Shown here one piece after another: positions 9,621-19,014 of a stretch of 64,000 bases of DNA. The stretch covers positions 930,001-994,000 of the forward strand of contig NC_072812.1 in NCBI RefSeq assembly GCF_003013715.1, read 5' to 3'. The first letter of the stretch is position 1. Every line of letters begins with the position of its first letter. The notes under the pieces were generated by a model that saw only the letters and a list, made by a program, of their open reading frames with translations, was not told the DNA's origin and ran no database searches. Source of the DNA: Candidozyma auris (taxonomy: Eukaryota; Ascomycota; Pichiomycetes; Serinales; Metschnikowiaceae). A program made the position numbers and the translations under genes.

Positions 9621-10277
9621 CTAGGCTTGCACCGAGGAGTAATGTAGCACGAACTCCTTCCGTATCTTCTCCCAATTGTGGGGGTCGAAGAAGATGTACA
9701 CGCCTCGTTCCACATCTGGGCTGATAAGCACCGGCTCCACGTTGGAGTCTTTTGTGAGCCATACCTGTATATCCCTATGGTATCGCCAATTTCTAGCCAC
9801 TAATTCTCTGGCAGCGTATTCTTGCAATGTGTCACGAGGCTTGGTGTAGAAAATGTAAAAGAGAGTTTCGTCGGCAAACGACAGAATCTTTGTATCGCAA
9901 GGTTCCGGTGGCGGTACTATCTTCGATTGTTGGATAGACTCAGGCAACAGAAAGTAAGGTTCCACTTCTGTACGACTTGTTTCCTGCCAAGGAGATGCCA
10001 TGTTTTTCAAAATGCTGCTGTTGTCGCTCAAGTCCAAGCCTAAAAGCTGGACGTCCTGTCCATATGCAAACAGGTTCTTTTCAGTCTGGTCCATCCTTAG
10101 AAGCAGAGCAATGCCTTTGAGGCCAAAGCTGTCGATGTCTGCTGCAGGAGCACCGTTGGAAGCTTCGCCATTATTTACTGGAGTCTGATTGGTTGACCGA
10201 GACGGCTGGAGCCCAGGGGGAAGACCAGCAGCACGGCTCGTTGATGTCGACATAGGTTTCGGGGAGTTTGTGGACAT
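9621..10277 (-). CDS. CDC36: CCR4-NOT subunit Not2/Cdc36
   Basis: This is the Not2 subunit of the CCR4-NOT complex, which deadenylates mRNA and modulates transcription. The product is 218 residues, near the 191 of S. cerevisiae Cdc36. Residues 1-45 are Ser/Thr/Pro-rich. GLKGIALLLRMDQ and the Not2/3/5 C-terminal box follow, covering about residues 90-215 (LFYIFYTKPRDTLQEYAA, ELVARNWRYHRDIQVWL, RGVYIFFDPHNWEKIRKEF). A CACGTG E-box lies about 55 bp upstream of the ATG (10334-10339). Plus-strand ORFs over it are shadows. Confidence 0.95.
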   Translation of the reverse strand: MSTNSPKPMSTSTSRAAGLPPGLQPSRSTNQTPVNNGEASNGAPAADIDSFGLKGIALLLRMDQTEKNLFAYGQDVQLLGLDLSDNSSILKNMASPWQETSRTEVEPYFLLPESIQQSKIVPPPEPCDTKILSFADETLFYIFYTKPRDTLQEYAARELVARNWRYHRDIQVWLTKDSNVEPVLISPDVERGVYIFFDPHNWEKIRKEFVLHYSSVQA

Positions 10278-11248
10278 GCTAGTGTACTGTGCGGTAGAAG
10301 AAGAAGCGAGAGAAGTTGTTCAGTGTTGATATCTGCACGTGACCCTCAATGGAGTTGGATCGGGAAGGGCCCCCAGCAAAGTCGTCAGGTTTGGTTTAGT
10401 CGAGGATGAATTTGCTCCAAGGCACATTCGAGGTTGCTGGTTGGAACCAATATTGTGTTATCACCTTCCCGACTACGGTAGTCAGTGTTGTGGACTGCCA
10501 TGCATCAGCTTGGAAGCTACAGGTTTTCCAGTAAAGAACTCATAAAAGGTAAATTCCCCGAGGCGTTTTGTTCAATACCGATTGGTTTACGAGAATTTTT
10601 CTAATTACTTGAAAAAAAGCTACATGTGCTGAGGAGGTGGTACATAAGTGAGCTCAGAAATGGCTGCGAAATCTACCCTCACTTGCGCAAACCCCTACGT
10701 ATGATGACCCCAGCACCCATAATCAAACATAGGACCTCCATCCCCAAGTTCAAATCGCTTTGGCCATGAAATATATCCCCTTAAAAGCTTAGAGTAATCA
10801 GCTCATATAATTATGTTCTCAATCAACGTCCAACACGGCATTGGCCTTAGTGCACCTCACATTCCCCATTTCCGCAATCCACCATCACCACCATCAACGC
10901 TATTCCAACTGCACCTCGCATCCACCCACTTCAACAGACACTTCAGCAGTCCCTTCAACGGCAAAGATGCCAAGTCTCACTTTCCCAAACCCATTGGTCA
11001 CCGCTCCTGTCTGAGCAGCCACATTCACATATTGAGCCTCCAAAGGTTCGTGAGGGAGGCTTTGCCTGGGTAATCACAGTTTTCTCTCTCGTCGTGCCCT
11101 GGGTCACCTCTACGCTAGGCCCGCGCCCTATGACCTCGCCTGGACAATAGATGCCAATTTCCCCCAGTTTAGTCTCCAGGGGAGGTACATAAGCCCAAAT
11201 GGCGCCAAACAGTACGCAACTACTCAACCCACCAAAACACCACCCCCA
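10278..11248. other. Intergenic region with possible coding relic
   Basis: This holds a TTTCGCAGCC copy (reverse orientation, 10662-10671) and an 86-codon ORF at 10813 of unconvincing composition. A frame open from about 10852 to 11147 contains EGGFAWVITVFSLVV at 11052 onward (see findings). A second open frame (11054 onward) runs into the ATG at 11249. No start codon supports either upstream frame. Confidence 0.4.
10662..10671 (-). promoter_or_regulatory. TTTCGCAGCC intergenic motif, copy 2
   Basis: Exact copy on the minus strand, about 385 bp upstream of the CDC36 ATG. Confidence 0.5.
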
Positions 11249-11545
11249 ATGTACATCAACTACGCCAGAGAAACATCTGAGTCAGCAAAAAAACTATCGG
11301 CAGTAGCACTCGGCCTCATCATTGCCGGATGCTCGATCTTTGGAATCGCCGTGATCGTCACCATCATCATCTGCTGCTACCGCCCAGGGCTCTTCAACGA
11401 GCTCCAGTGGGGCTGGCACGGCGTAACCATTGAGTCGTCTGCGCCCCAGGGAGGTGTCGCGATGAAGCCCTCGTCGAAGGGAGTCGTGAGGCCACCTCCA
11501 TTAGCTCACCATCAGCCATCAACGTATACACCCGGCACGGCATAG
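11249..11545 (+). CDS. Small single-pass membrane protein, unknown
   Basis: This is a 98-residue product I do not recognise. A polar N-terminus (MYINYARETSESAKK) is followed by one strong membrane segment at about residues 17-44 (rich in Ala, Ile, Val, ending in CCY). A Pro/Ser-rich tail with RPPPLAHH follows. The frame is open for about 65 codons upstream of the ATG without another start codon, so an upstream spliced exon cannot be excluded. Its neighbour at 12088 has the same plan (short N-terminus, one TM, Pro-rich tail), which makes a functional or paralogous pair conceivable, but no sequence similarity is visible. Confidence 0.45.
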   Translation: MYINYARETSESAKKLSAVALGLIIAGCSIFGIAVIVTIIICCYRPGLFNELQWGWHGVTIESSAPQGGVAMKPSSKGVVRPPPLAHHQPSTYTPGTA

Positions 11546-12087
11546 GCAAAAGAGCTGACACAAGTCCAACAAGGTTGAACTGAAATTTCAAATTTTTGGC
11601 GAGGTGGATCTTACACCTACGAAACTGGCCACCACAGGCGGTGATTGCGAAATCTCCATATGAGGCCGCTTTTGGGGTCCTGGGGGACCCCAAGCAGCCG
11701 TGCCAAGGGTCACCCGCGCTGGCGAAGGACACTGGCACTAAGCGGTGAATTAGCGCGGCTGAACCTGACCTTCTGCAGCGAGCCACTCAAATACGAGGTG
11801 GGCGCGAGCAGTGGCGGCAGCCTACAAGTCACCTTCGCCTTGAGTCACAGCAGCCTCCAAAAGGGCAAATTCACAGATAATGCGTGGTCTTCACGCATCT
11901 AGTCATTCAATTTTCTTAAATCTTACATCACTTCTCGCTTGTAGAGCCGTAGGTCTCAATGGCATATCCTGCACCGCCCATGGCATTTCACCAGGCCGCC
12001 CCACGACTATAAAAACGATGGCCCAGTGAAATCTTTTTCTTAGTCTCATTTTTAAAAAAAAAAGGACATTCATTACCACTTCCTCTC
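11546..12087. other. Intergenic region with TATA box
   Basis: A TATA-like CTATAAAAAC at about 12007-12016 lies about 75 bp before the ATG at 12088, with an A-rich leader between. Nothing else is recognised. Confidence 0.5.
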
Positions 12088-12453
12088 ATGGTGGTTGTTT
12101 ACGGCTACGGTGGCTCTGGTAACGGTGGCCTTTCGTTTGGTGGCGCCATTGCCATAGCCGTTGTCGGTTTTTGTGTTTGTGTCTTCATTGGCATCATGTG
12201 CTGGTACTACCGCCGCCGTAAAGTGAAGCTTCTCCAACAGCAGTATAAGCAGCAGAATTTTAACAGCGAAACGGCTTACGGCCCCGGCGTCAGGCCCGAG
12301 ACTATTAATGTGCAGCTGGTGAACCAGGAAACTCGGATCCACAACGAGACAAACAACACAGCGTTTATGTATGTGCCGCCAGAGACGCCTTCGGCACCAC
12401 CTCCAGCGTACGATGCATCTCACAGAGACGTTCGGTTGCAGCTGGCGGTATAG
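12088..12453 (+). CDS. Small single-pass membrane protein with PPxY motif (Rcr-like architecture)
   Basis: This is a 121-residue product. A Gly-rich N-terminus (YGYGGSGNGG) leads into one membrane helix at about 15-40 (FGGAIAIAVVGFCVCVFIGIMC), then a basic stop-transfer YYRRRKVK. A Gln/Asn-rich tail contains SAPPPAYDAS, a PPxY motif that can bind WW domains of the Rsp5 ubiquitin ligase. One TM plus cytosolic PPxY is the plan of Rcr1/Rcr2-type Rsp5 adaptors, but the protein is shorter and otherwise not recognisable, so the role is inference. A TATA box about 75 bp upstream supports expression. The antisense ORF at 12073-12666 is a shadow. Confidence 0.55.
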   Translation: MVVVYGYGGSGNGGLSFGGAIAIAVVGFCVCVFIGIMCWYYRRRKVKLLQQQYKQQNFNSETAYGPGVRPETINVQLVNQETRIHNETNNTAFMYVPPETPSAPPPAYDASHRDVRLQLAV

Positions 12454-12852
12454 GCGAGAAAAAGTGAGAAACAGGCGAATTTCCTTGATCGGCGAGGATC
12501 GGGTCCTTTTCCAGCGGTGCTGCTTCAGAGCGTGATTGGCAAGTACCACGCGAAAAAAGTATGGCCCTCTGCAGAAAGTTAGGCTGCACACTCGAGGGCT
12601 TCTGCCTGAGATGTCTTCGACTGCCAAGTGTTTCAGGAAATCTTCGACTCTCAACATTCCTTCCACGCATCCTTCAGTGCCTCTTAATAATATAGACGAA
12701 TATAGACCCCAAATGAAGACTACGGTCGACGACGTTTTTGCCGCAGATGCCTACAAAAGCGCAAGTGTAGTCGAGGAGCTTTGCCGAGGAGCCCTGGAGG
12801 TGAGCGCAAATGCAACGCTTAAACTGTTTCAGCATACAAGAGAACGTTTCGC

Positions 12853-13860
12853 ATGATTGTTAGCGCCAGCGCATTACCTTGGGTATCGTTCTGTGCTGTT
12901 AAGCCTTTAGATCGACAGGGACCAAGCACCAGGGACCAAGCACTAGCGAGCCCGAGGCAAATCATAAAAACATCACGCAGCATGAAGAAGGTAAACATCG
13001 AGAGATCTCCGAACGTTTTTGGTCTTGCGACTGAGTGCTCAAAAATACAACGAAATTGCACAACCGACACCCACAAATGTCCCCTCTTTCTACGTGGAGC
13101 CCTTGCTACTAGACCGGGTCCATTTCTGAGCAGACTAACGATGCGACGTGCGATTGAAACAGTATCAAAGCCGAAGAAAACAAGCAGGGAGCACCTCTGG
13201 CCAGTTCGCACAGTGGACGGCGTCAATGAAGGTTCTCCCCAGTGCTTGCTTGTAAATAAGCTTCCCGATAATGTGGGCCATGGCCCGTGTGTGCACGAAA
13301 AAACCAGAGACAATTTGGTCCGGCACATCGAGGGCTGGAGCAACTGGTGCCACGAGGATCACAAAATGACAAAAAGAGAATTCGGGTGTTCATCGCAGGC
13401 GGTAGAGCCAAATGCCAGGCCCATATATATAAAAAAAATGCCGTCTCTCTGTGCTCGCCCTCACCCAGTGCTCAGGCAGCGACGTGCGAGGCCGGCTTCA
13501 ACGCAGCGAACATGCAGCCGCCTGTCATGGTCGCGGGAGGGCGGCACTGCTGCCAAAACAGGAGTAAATTACAAAAAAATGGAAAATGACGATAATCTGC
13601 TGCCACTTTTCCGGTCCCCATTAAGTTTGCTTTGTGACGTCTGCCGCACGACATGTTTCTTTGTACGGCACCCAATTGATCCAACAAAGGGACAAGGCCA
13701 CGAGAGGTTCACAGCGTCTATGGCGCAATCCGTGAGAAAAAAAAAGCGGCCACAAATTCGTCGTCATAGTGCCCTCACTAAAGGCGACACACAGCGACGA
13801 CAGCGACGGCAGCGGATTATTTTGCATCCAACAACTGGGTGCCGAATAAAGCAGCCATAA
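12853..13860 (+). CDS. Doubtful 335-codon ORF, unknown
   Basis: It is open for 335 codons from an ATG, which is long for chance, but the product resembles no family I know. Its composition is unusual for a yeast protein: many Arg, Cys, Trp and Pro, no hydrophobic core pattern, and no domain or low-complexity signature. A TATA-like CATATATATAAAA at 13420 sits inside the ORF, just before an in-frame ATG at 13438. It may be a chance ORF in a GC-richer, stop-poor segment, or a lineage-specific gene. Confidence 0.15.
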   Translation: MIVSASALPWVSFCAVKPLDRQGPSTRDQALASPRQIIKTSRSMKKVNIERSPNVFGLATECSKIQRNCTTDTHKCPLFLRGALATRPGPFLSRLTMRRAIETVSKPKKTSREHLWPVRTVDGVNEGSPQCLLVNKLPDNVGHGPCVHEKTRDNLVRHIEGWSNWCHEDHKMTKREFGCSSQAVEPNARPIYIKKMPSLCARPHPVLRQRRARPASTQRTCSRLSWSREGGTAAKTGVNYKKMENDDNLLPLFRSPLSLLCDVCRTTCFFVRHPIDPTKGQGHERFTASMAQSVRKKKRPQIRRHSALTKGDTQRRQRRQRIILHPTTGCRIKQP

Positions 13861-14323
13861 AAGGTAGTATATCAAATCAGATGTGAGAAATTATACACCG
13901 CTGCAATCCCAGTTGCAGCCACTTGTTCGTTCTCGATTGCTGCCGCCGCCGTTACGAAGGGCTGCTGGACCGCTACCCCACGGACAGGCGTTCGCCAGAA
14001 TTGTCGCTTGCTCGCCAGGACTGGCAGGAATGCGGAGGAAGAGCAAAGTCGAGGAAGCCTTGTTTTTCTGACGAAGGCAGAGCGCATTATACAATTTTGC
14101 TCGCAAGATAGGGCACCGCATTTACGGCACGCGCCGCGGCCATGGCGCCCCAGACACTACTCGGGACGACAATGAGCTGCCACACATAGGGAGGTGTAGC
14201 TCGCCCGAAACAGCAGTGATTGCAGCCCGGGTAGGCACACTGTTCTGCCACCGGAGGAAGCAGGGCACCGGAAAGAACAGGTTGGCGAGTTGAGGCCGGT
14301 TAAACCTTAAACCATGGTGGTGT

Positions 14324-14366
14324 TCAATTGCAAATAAAACCCGTTGCAATTGAGGTCAATTGCAAC
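14324..14366. repeat. Alternating TTGCAATTGA inverted-repeat cluster
   Basis: TCAATTGCAA (14324-14333) is followed by GTTGCAATTGA-GG-TCAATTGCAAC (14343-14366), a perfect 11-bp dyad with a 2-nt spacer. The three arms alternate in orientation within 43 bp. Confidence 0.8.
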
Positions 14367-16042
14367 TGATGTCCAGTGCATTTGAGGTTTGTTGGGTGCT
14401 GATCATGCTCGTAAGGCCGTTAGGCGTCACGGAGCGACAATGGAGCAAGCCACGGAGGTGGCACTGGAGGCGCTGGTGTGCGGGCGCTCTAAGGCGCCGG
14501 AGGGTAAAACGAGAAAGGTCGCAGGCTCAATCAGCCCACGCTGTGCGACTTGCTTGGGGGATACAGAGTGTGAAAATAGAATAGGGGAAGTGGGCGGAAC
14601 CTCGGGGATGAAGGGAACCGGGCCTCCACCTTTTTTATGCGTTTATGTCAGAAGATGTGCAAGTTTGCCTACTCGAAACAAGTAAGCATTTTGCCTTGTG
14701 GCTAGTAAAATTGTGCGATGTCGATTCTTTTCTTCGATCTGGCGGGATCGTCATTTAGCACAAAGAATAGAGAGATTTAGAGGGCATGAAGCTGGTGAGC
14801 GATGCAGACTACCAGTGGAAGTATGTCTGCTCGTTTCCACATATTTCACCAATTAAACCTCCTCAGACAGCGCGCTATCTTATTCGGGTAGCATTGAGAG
14901 AGACCACTACAGACCGAAAATTGAAAACGTAGCCTTCGGGAAACAACAAGAAAGCGAAGAAAACATGGAGAAGCTGAAACGCACGTGAAGGTTAAACAAA
15001 AAGAAAAATAGGTTCGGTAAATGTCTCCTCTCCGGCAGGACCTCCTACTCCCGATGAGGAATAAAGCAAGATTACCGCCCCGGCCGGCGGGCTTAAGTCT
15101 TGTATTCTTCCTGTGGGCGTCTTGTCAGCATTCCGTGTCGTCAGCCCATACCTCAATCGAGGCAAGCACAAAAGGTGAGGGAAAAAACGGGCCAAGATGG
15201 AAAAAAAAAGGTAGACCTTCCTTCGCTCGCTCGCTCGCGGCCTGCAATGGCCGTCCCCGGTCCCCCTTTTCGTCGCTCCCTCCATGTCGCACCGACAAAT
15301 GTGGTCTCTCTTTGCTCCAAGTCTATTGTGCCCATCGGGGTAGTACGAGCGATTGGTTCACCCTATCTAGCTCCAAACTTCCTTTGGCCCTAGATCTTAT
15401 TGTATTCCGATACTTCTTCTTGGAGCCAGCAAACGCATAGGGGGCAATTGCGTATCACACAAACCTAGTGGTTTGTGCTACTGTATCCTACCAGAAGTCT
15501 CTTTCGCCTCAATTAACTTGCACAGTCCACATTTTCGCTTCACCCCCCACCTATTCCTTGCACTTCGCTCACTTTTTTTTTTTCTTCTCCCTCCCTCGTC
15601 CGCGCCAAAAGCCTGGTCAGAGACTGCCTTCCCCCCAGGGCCGCTGTCCAATTTACGTCCTGCTGTCTCCCTTGCAACCGGACCAACTGGTCCTCCAGAA
15701 CTCCATTGTCCCCAAGACCCCAGAAAGGCACCATTCTCCGCTTGGGCCAATAAAGAGAAGAAAGAAATAGAACGGAATCGTCATCTACAAATTAGACCTA
15801 AACCGCATCCCGACCACAATAATCGCCCACCGCCTGTGCTCCAGAAGTGCAACAAAGACGATATTCAGCCCTCGCTGCACCGTGGACCTTGTCACTGAGG
15901 TTGGTGCAGTGCAAGAAGTGCAAGTGCGGTGCGGCCCAAGCGTCGATCTGCGTCCAGAGCCTTCACTGCATTTGTTAATTTTCACTTTTTTGTCTTCGTG
16001 TCGCCGCCGTGTGCACGCAATTGGCTATGCTTGTGTAGAGCC

Positions 16043-16089
16043 CAATGCAAAATGCAAAATGCAAAATGCAAAATGCAAAATGCAAAATG
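16043..16089. repeat. 7-bp tandem repeat (CAAAATG)n
   Basis: About six perfect copies of a CAAAATG unit lie upstream of the Ser-rich gene at 16314. Confidence 0.9.
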
Positions 16090-16111
16090 AAAAAAAAATG
16101 GTTGTTCATCA

Positions 16112-16161
16112 CTATATAGGCACCAGGGTTTGCTCTCAAATCTCTCTCTCTCTCTCTCTCT
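16112..16161 (+). promoter_or_regulatory. TATA box and CT-dinucleotide run before the gene at 16314
   Basis: ACTATATAGG at about 16112 is followed by a (TC)n run ending at 16161, about 150 bp before the ATG. This resembles a core promoter with a pyrimidine-rich initiation region. Confidence 0.5.
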
Positions 16162-16313
16162 GTGGTACTTGAGATTTAGTTCGCCGGTTGTGTATCTGTT
16201 TCGACACATTGCTACCTCATCGGCTGCCTAGCAGTTGCATTCCTCATCAGCACAATCAGCCAATTGATTCACCTGCCAGTCAATTGAACTAACGTGCCCG
16301 GTGAAAGGACGTC

Positions 16314-17336
16314 ATGAACGGGAACGTCAACGGAATCGTAAACGGGAACGTCAACGGGAACGTCAACGTAAATGTGAACGTACACAAGCTCGAGGAGGCC
16401 CTCGACGAGTTCGACACTCGCTACCTCGAGAGCTACCAGCAAATCACAGCGAAAATGGCCCTGCTGGCATTGGGCGCGCCGCCGCCGCCGCTGCTGCTGC
16501 TGCCGCTGCTCCTGGGGCTGCTGCTGCCTCACTCGTCGCCGCGAGTGCTGCCTTCTCTGCCTCACCAGCAGCCCCAGCAGCCCATGAGGCTCCTGTCGCC
16601 TCTAATGGCCCTGAAGGACCTGGACGACCGGTCCTTGCTGCTGTTGATGAGCGGCCTGCTCCAGTCGCTGTCGCTGTCGCTGCACCCTATGGGTCCGCCG
16701 TTGGCGCCACCCAAAAACATCGCCCGGCTCGTGCCACGGTCGGGCCCAGCTCCCTCTTCCTCCAAAAGCGCTTCCTTGCCTTTCATCACCACCGACACTG
16801 GTGTCCCAGTTCCTGCGGTGAAGAGACCTTTGCAACACGCTACCGCGCGGTCTTACTCGGCGCCAGACTGCACTGGCTCTGCTAGTGCTGCTAGTGCTGC
16901 CGCTGCCAACTCCACCGCTACGCCCTGCTGCCCCAGCGCTCTCCTTGGTCTGGCTTCGGCGACCAACTCCAACTACCCAATTGGCAGCTCTCCCTGCTGC
17001 AACAAAGCGCCTGCTGAACACCTGACGCTGGCAATAACCAAGAAGATGGACCCCAGGGCGACGTTACGCAGCTGGCGGTCGCTTTCGATGGACTCCATCC
17101 CGGTGATTGTCGAGTTGCCTGAGCGCCCTGGGGTCCCCAAAATGCAGAGGCTGTTTCTGGCGCTGGCGATTGCGCGCAAGCCCTCCTCCACCCGCCGGCC
17201 GAGAGACCGCAAGGCCACCTATGTGGGCAATCCATTCTACAAGGCGTCCAAGTCGCCCAAAAGCAGACGCCGTGACAGAGCCAGCAGTCTTCTGAACCTT
17301 GGTTTTGGCTTGGAGTTTGAGCGAAGTGTGGTTTAA
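16314..17336 (+). CDS. Ser/Pro-rich protein of unknown function with many CTG codons
   Basis: This is a 340-residue product, not recognised. It starts with a 12-nt-period repeat encoding NGNV units, then a short helical stretch (KLEEALDEFDTRYLESYQQITAKMA, about 24-48). Residues about 49-125 carry some twenty CTG codons. Read as Leu they give an implausible LLLLPLLLGLLL-like stretch; read as Ser (CUG-Ser code) they give a soluble Ser/Pro/Gln-rich region. The rest is Ser/Ala-rich, with a basic C-terminal part (SPKSRRRDRASS) and a hydrophobic end. It looks intrinsically disordered, possibly regulatory with phosphorylation sites. A TATA box and CT run upstream support a real gene. The plus-frame ORF at 16301 and antisense ORFs are shadows. 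Confidence 0.65.
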   Translation: MNGNVNGIVNGNVNGNVNVNVNVHKLEEALDEFDTRYLESYQQITAKMALLALGAPPPPLLLLPLLLGLLLPHSSPRVLPSLPHQQPQQPMRLLSPLMALKDLDDRSLLLLMSGLLQSLSLSLHPMGPPLAPPKNIARLVPRSGPAPSSSKSASLPFITTDTGVPVPAVKRPLQHATARSYSAPDCTGSASAASAAAANSTATPCCPSALLGLASATNSNYPIGSSPCCNKAPAEHLTLAITKKMDPRATLRSWRSLSMDSIPVIVELPERPGVPKMQRLFLALAIARKPSSTRRPRDRKATYVGNPFYKASKSPKSRRRDRASSLLNLGFGLEFERSVV

Positions 17337-17997
17337 GGGTGGATGTAAGAGACTGAGATGGAGAATGTGAGTGAAGGTGTGAGTGAGTGCATGAGTGAGT
17401 GAGTGAAGGTGTGAGTGAGTGAGTGAGTGAGTAAGTGAGGGCAGCGCTGGCCGCGAGTCCCTGGATCAAAGAACCTAACAGCTACTTTAATTCATAGATA
17501 ACGAGCAACGAGCGAGACGAGAGCGAGGTGACGATGTAGAGGTGGTGTAAATGCTTTTAAGTATATGATTTTTTTGATATCAGGGGCTGAGTGGATTTGA
17601 CTTGAGAGTTTCTGCTGACTTTACCTTACTGCGAAATGGCTGCAAACCATGCGAGTGCCTCCTTCTATAAGCATGAGACATGAGACAGGGGCAATAGGAA
17701 AACGCCGGCTTCAGAGACTGCTGAAGGACAAGGAGGGGAGGGTATTTGCACACATGACTCCGCCAATGCGATAAGCTTAGACTTCGTGGATATAGTACGA
17801 GCTTTGCGCTACAAGGGGATTACGTCGGCATTCCATTGGCCCAAAACTTTACCATGCACTGGTGCCTCCACACTTCGGCTTGCACAATCTTCATTTCTTA
17901 TATACTGTCTTCCTTCAGCGCTTAGATACCTGGCTGATGCACATCTGTACCTTCCTTGAGTCATACTTGGCTGTTGCACATTTGTACCTTGTTTAGG
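17337..17997. other. Intergenic region with tetranucleotide repeat
   Basis: It holds an imperfect GTGA/GAGT tetranucleotide tract at about 17367-17440 just after the preceding stop. The remainder shows no gene. Confidence 0.6.
17367..17440. repeat. Imperfect (GTGA)n tract
   Basis: Tandem GTGA units, interrupted by GTGAAGGT, in the 3' flank of the gene at 16314. Confidence 0.85.
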
Positions 17998-18879
17998 TCA
18001 CACTTGGCTGCTGCTTCGGGTTCCAATTAGCTCTGGCAACAATTTGGCTGCGTCTCCTTGAAACCCCCAAGTATCGGCAACACGACCTGCAACCACATCC
18101 TCTTCAATGTCCGTATTGAAGATAGCAACTTTTCCCCCGAGTTGGCGCACCCTCTCGACATACCCGTTCGCAGGATAAACAGTCCCACTGGTACCAATGA
18201 CAAGAATCAAATCGACAGGTCCAGACTCAAGAAAAGTATCTATACCGTCGAGTGCCCGCAAGGGAAGCGATTCACCAAACCACACCACGCCTGGTCGCAT
18301 AAGTGAGCCACAGACTGGACATGGCGGGAGGTCCTTGACCGCTAGTTCCTTAATGGGGCTGAACTGCGGCAGCGTATCCGTATCTATTGACTCGTCATTA
18401 GTGTTTCGTTCGTATTCATCGTCACATCTGAGGGTCTCCGTGAGCGGGTCGTCATAATTTTCTTCACGGTGCGTGCAAGTGAAACTTGTGCATCGTAGTT
18501 CAAAAAGGGAGCCATGAATCTCGTAAAGATGTCTTTTATTGTGACCTGCTCGCGTCAGAAGCCCATCAACATTCTGGGTGATCGTGAGAAACTCCTTGCT
18601 AGGATCTTGCGAAAGCGCTGCAAGCGCTCTGTGGCCAGCATTGGGTTGTGCCGCCAACGCCATGTGTCGTCTCCAGGCATAAAATTGCCACACGAGGCCG
18701 GGATCGATATAAAATGCGTCTGGTGTGGCCAAGTCTATCATGTTGAAGTTTTTCCAGAGGCCCTGGCTTCCTCTAAATACCGGTAGGCCAGATGAAGCCG
18801 AGAGCCCGGCGCCAACAAGGGCTACGATCCGTTTCAGATTACGTAGATACTCCTTGAACTCGGAAGCTTGCTTAAGCAT
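17998..18879 (-). CDS. Class III sirtuin (SIRT5-like NAD-dependent protein deacylase)
   Basis: This is a 293-residue sirtuin that removes acyl groups from lysine using NAD. The NAD-binding GAGLSASSGLPVFRG is at 23-37, TQNVD at 101-105, the catalytic His122 is in EIHGS, and the zinc cysteines are Cys130, Cys135, Cys187 and Cys190. Tyr67 and Arg70 in FYAWRR match the Tyr-x-x-Arg pair that reads acidic acyl groups in human SIRT5, so desuccinylase or demalonylase activity is predicted. An extended frame begins at a TTG (18972); the first ATG is at 18877-18879 and is used here. A spliced upstream targeting exon is possible but not seen. It lies 135 bp downstream of the RSC gene, same strand. Confidence 0.92.
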   Translation of the reverse strand: MLKQASEFKEYLRNLKRIVALVGAGLSASSGLPVFRGSQGLWKNFNMIDLATPDAFYIDPGLVWQFYAWRRHMALAAQPNAGHRALAALSQDPSKEFLTITQNVDGLLTRAGHNKRHLYEIHGSLFELRCTSFTCTHREENYDDPLTETLRCDDEYERNTNDESIDTDTLPQFSPIKELAVKDLPPCPVCGSLMRPGVVWFGESLPLRALDGIDTFLESGPVDLILVIGTSGTVYPANGYVERVRQLGGKVAIFNTDIEEDVVAGRVADTWGFQGDAAKLLPELIGTRSSSQV

Positions 18880-19014
18880 TGAAAGTTTATCTTGGACCTG
18901 ATGATATGGTGAAGAATGCTCAGTTTCGTCGCGATTAGATAGTGTACTGCACGCGTACACAGCTGTTCGCAAAGCGGAAGAGGGAAAACAGCGAGCTTTT
19001 TATAATAGACAGCT

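Larger units (their letters stand above)
12454..16313. other. 3.9 kb gene-poor region
   Basis: This contains only the doubtful 335-codon ORF at 12853, an inverted-repeat cluster at 14324-14366, a T-rich tract near 15571, a 7-bp tandem repeat at 16043-16089, a TATA-like sequence at about 16112 and a CT run at 16141-16161. The last three belong to the upstream region of the gene at 16314. Overlapping short ORFs on both strands have random composition. Confidence 0.55.

Noticed and set aside
12073..12666. 197-codon minus-strand ORF
   Set aside because: Antisense to the PPxY membrane protein; basic, repetitive composition.
16301..16885. 194-codon ORF with poly-Ala in another frame
   Set aside because: Shadow of the GC-rich CTG/GCN repeats of the gene at 16314; no upstream support of its own.
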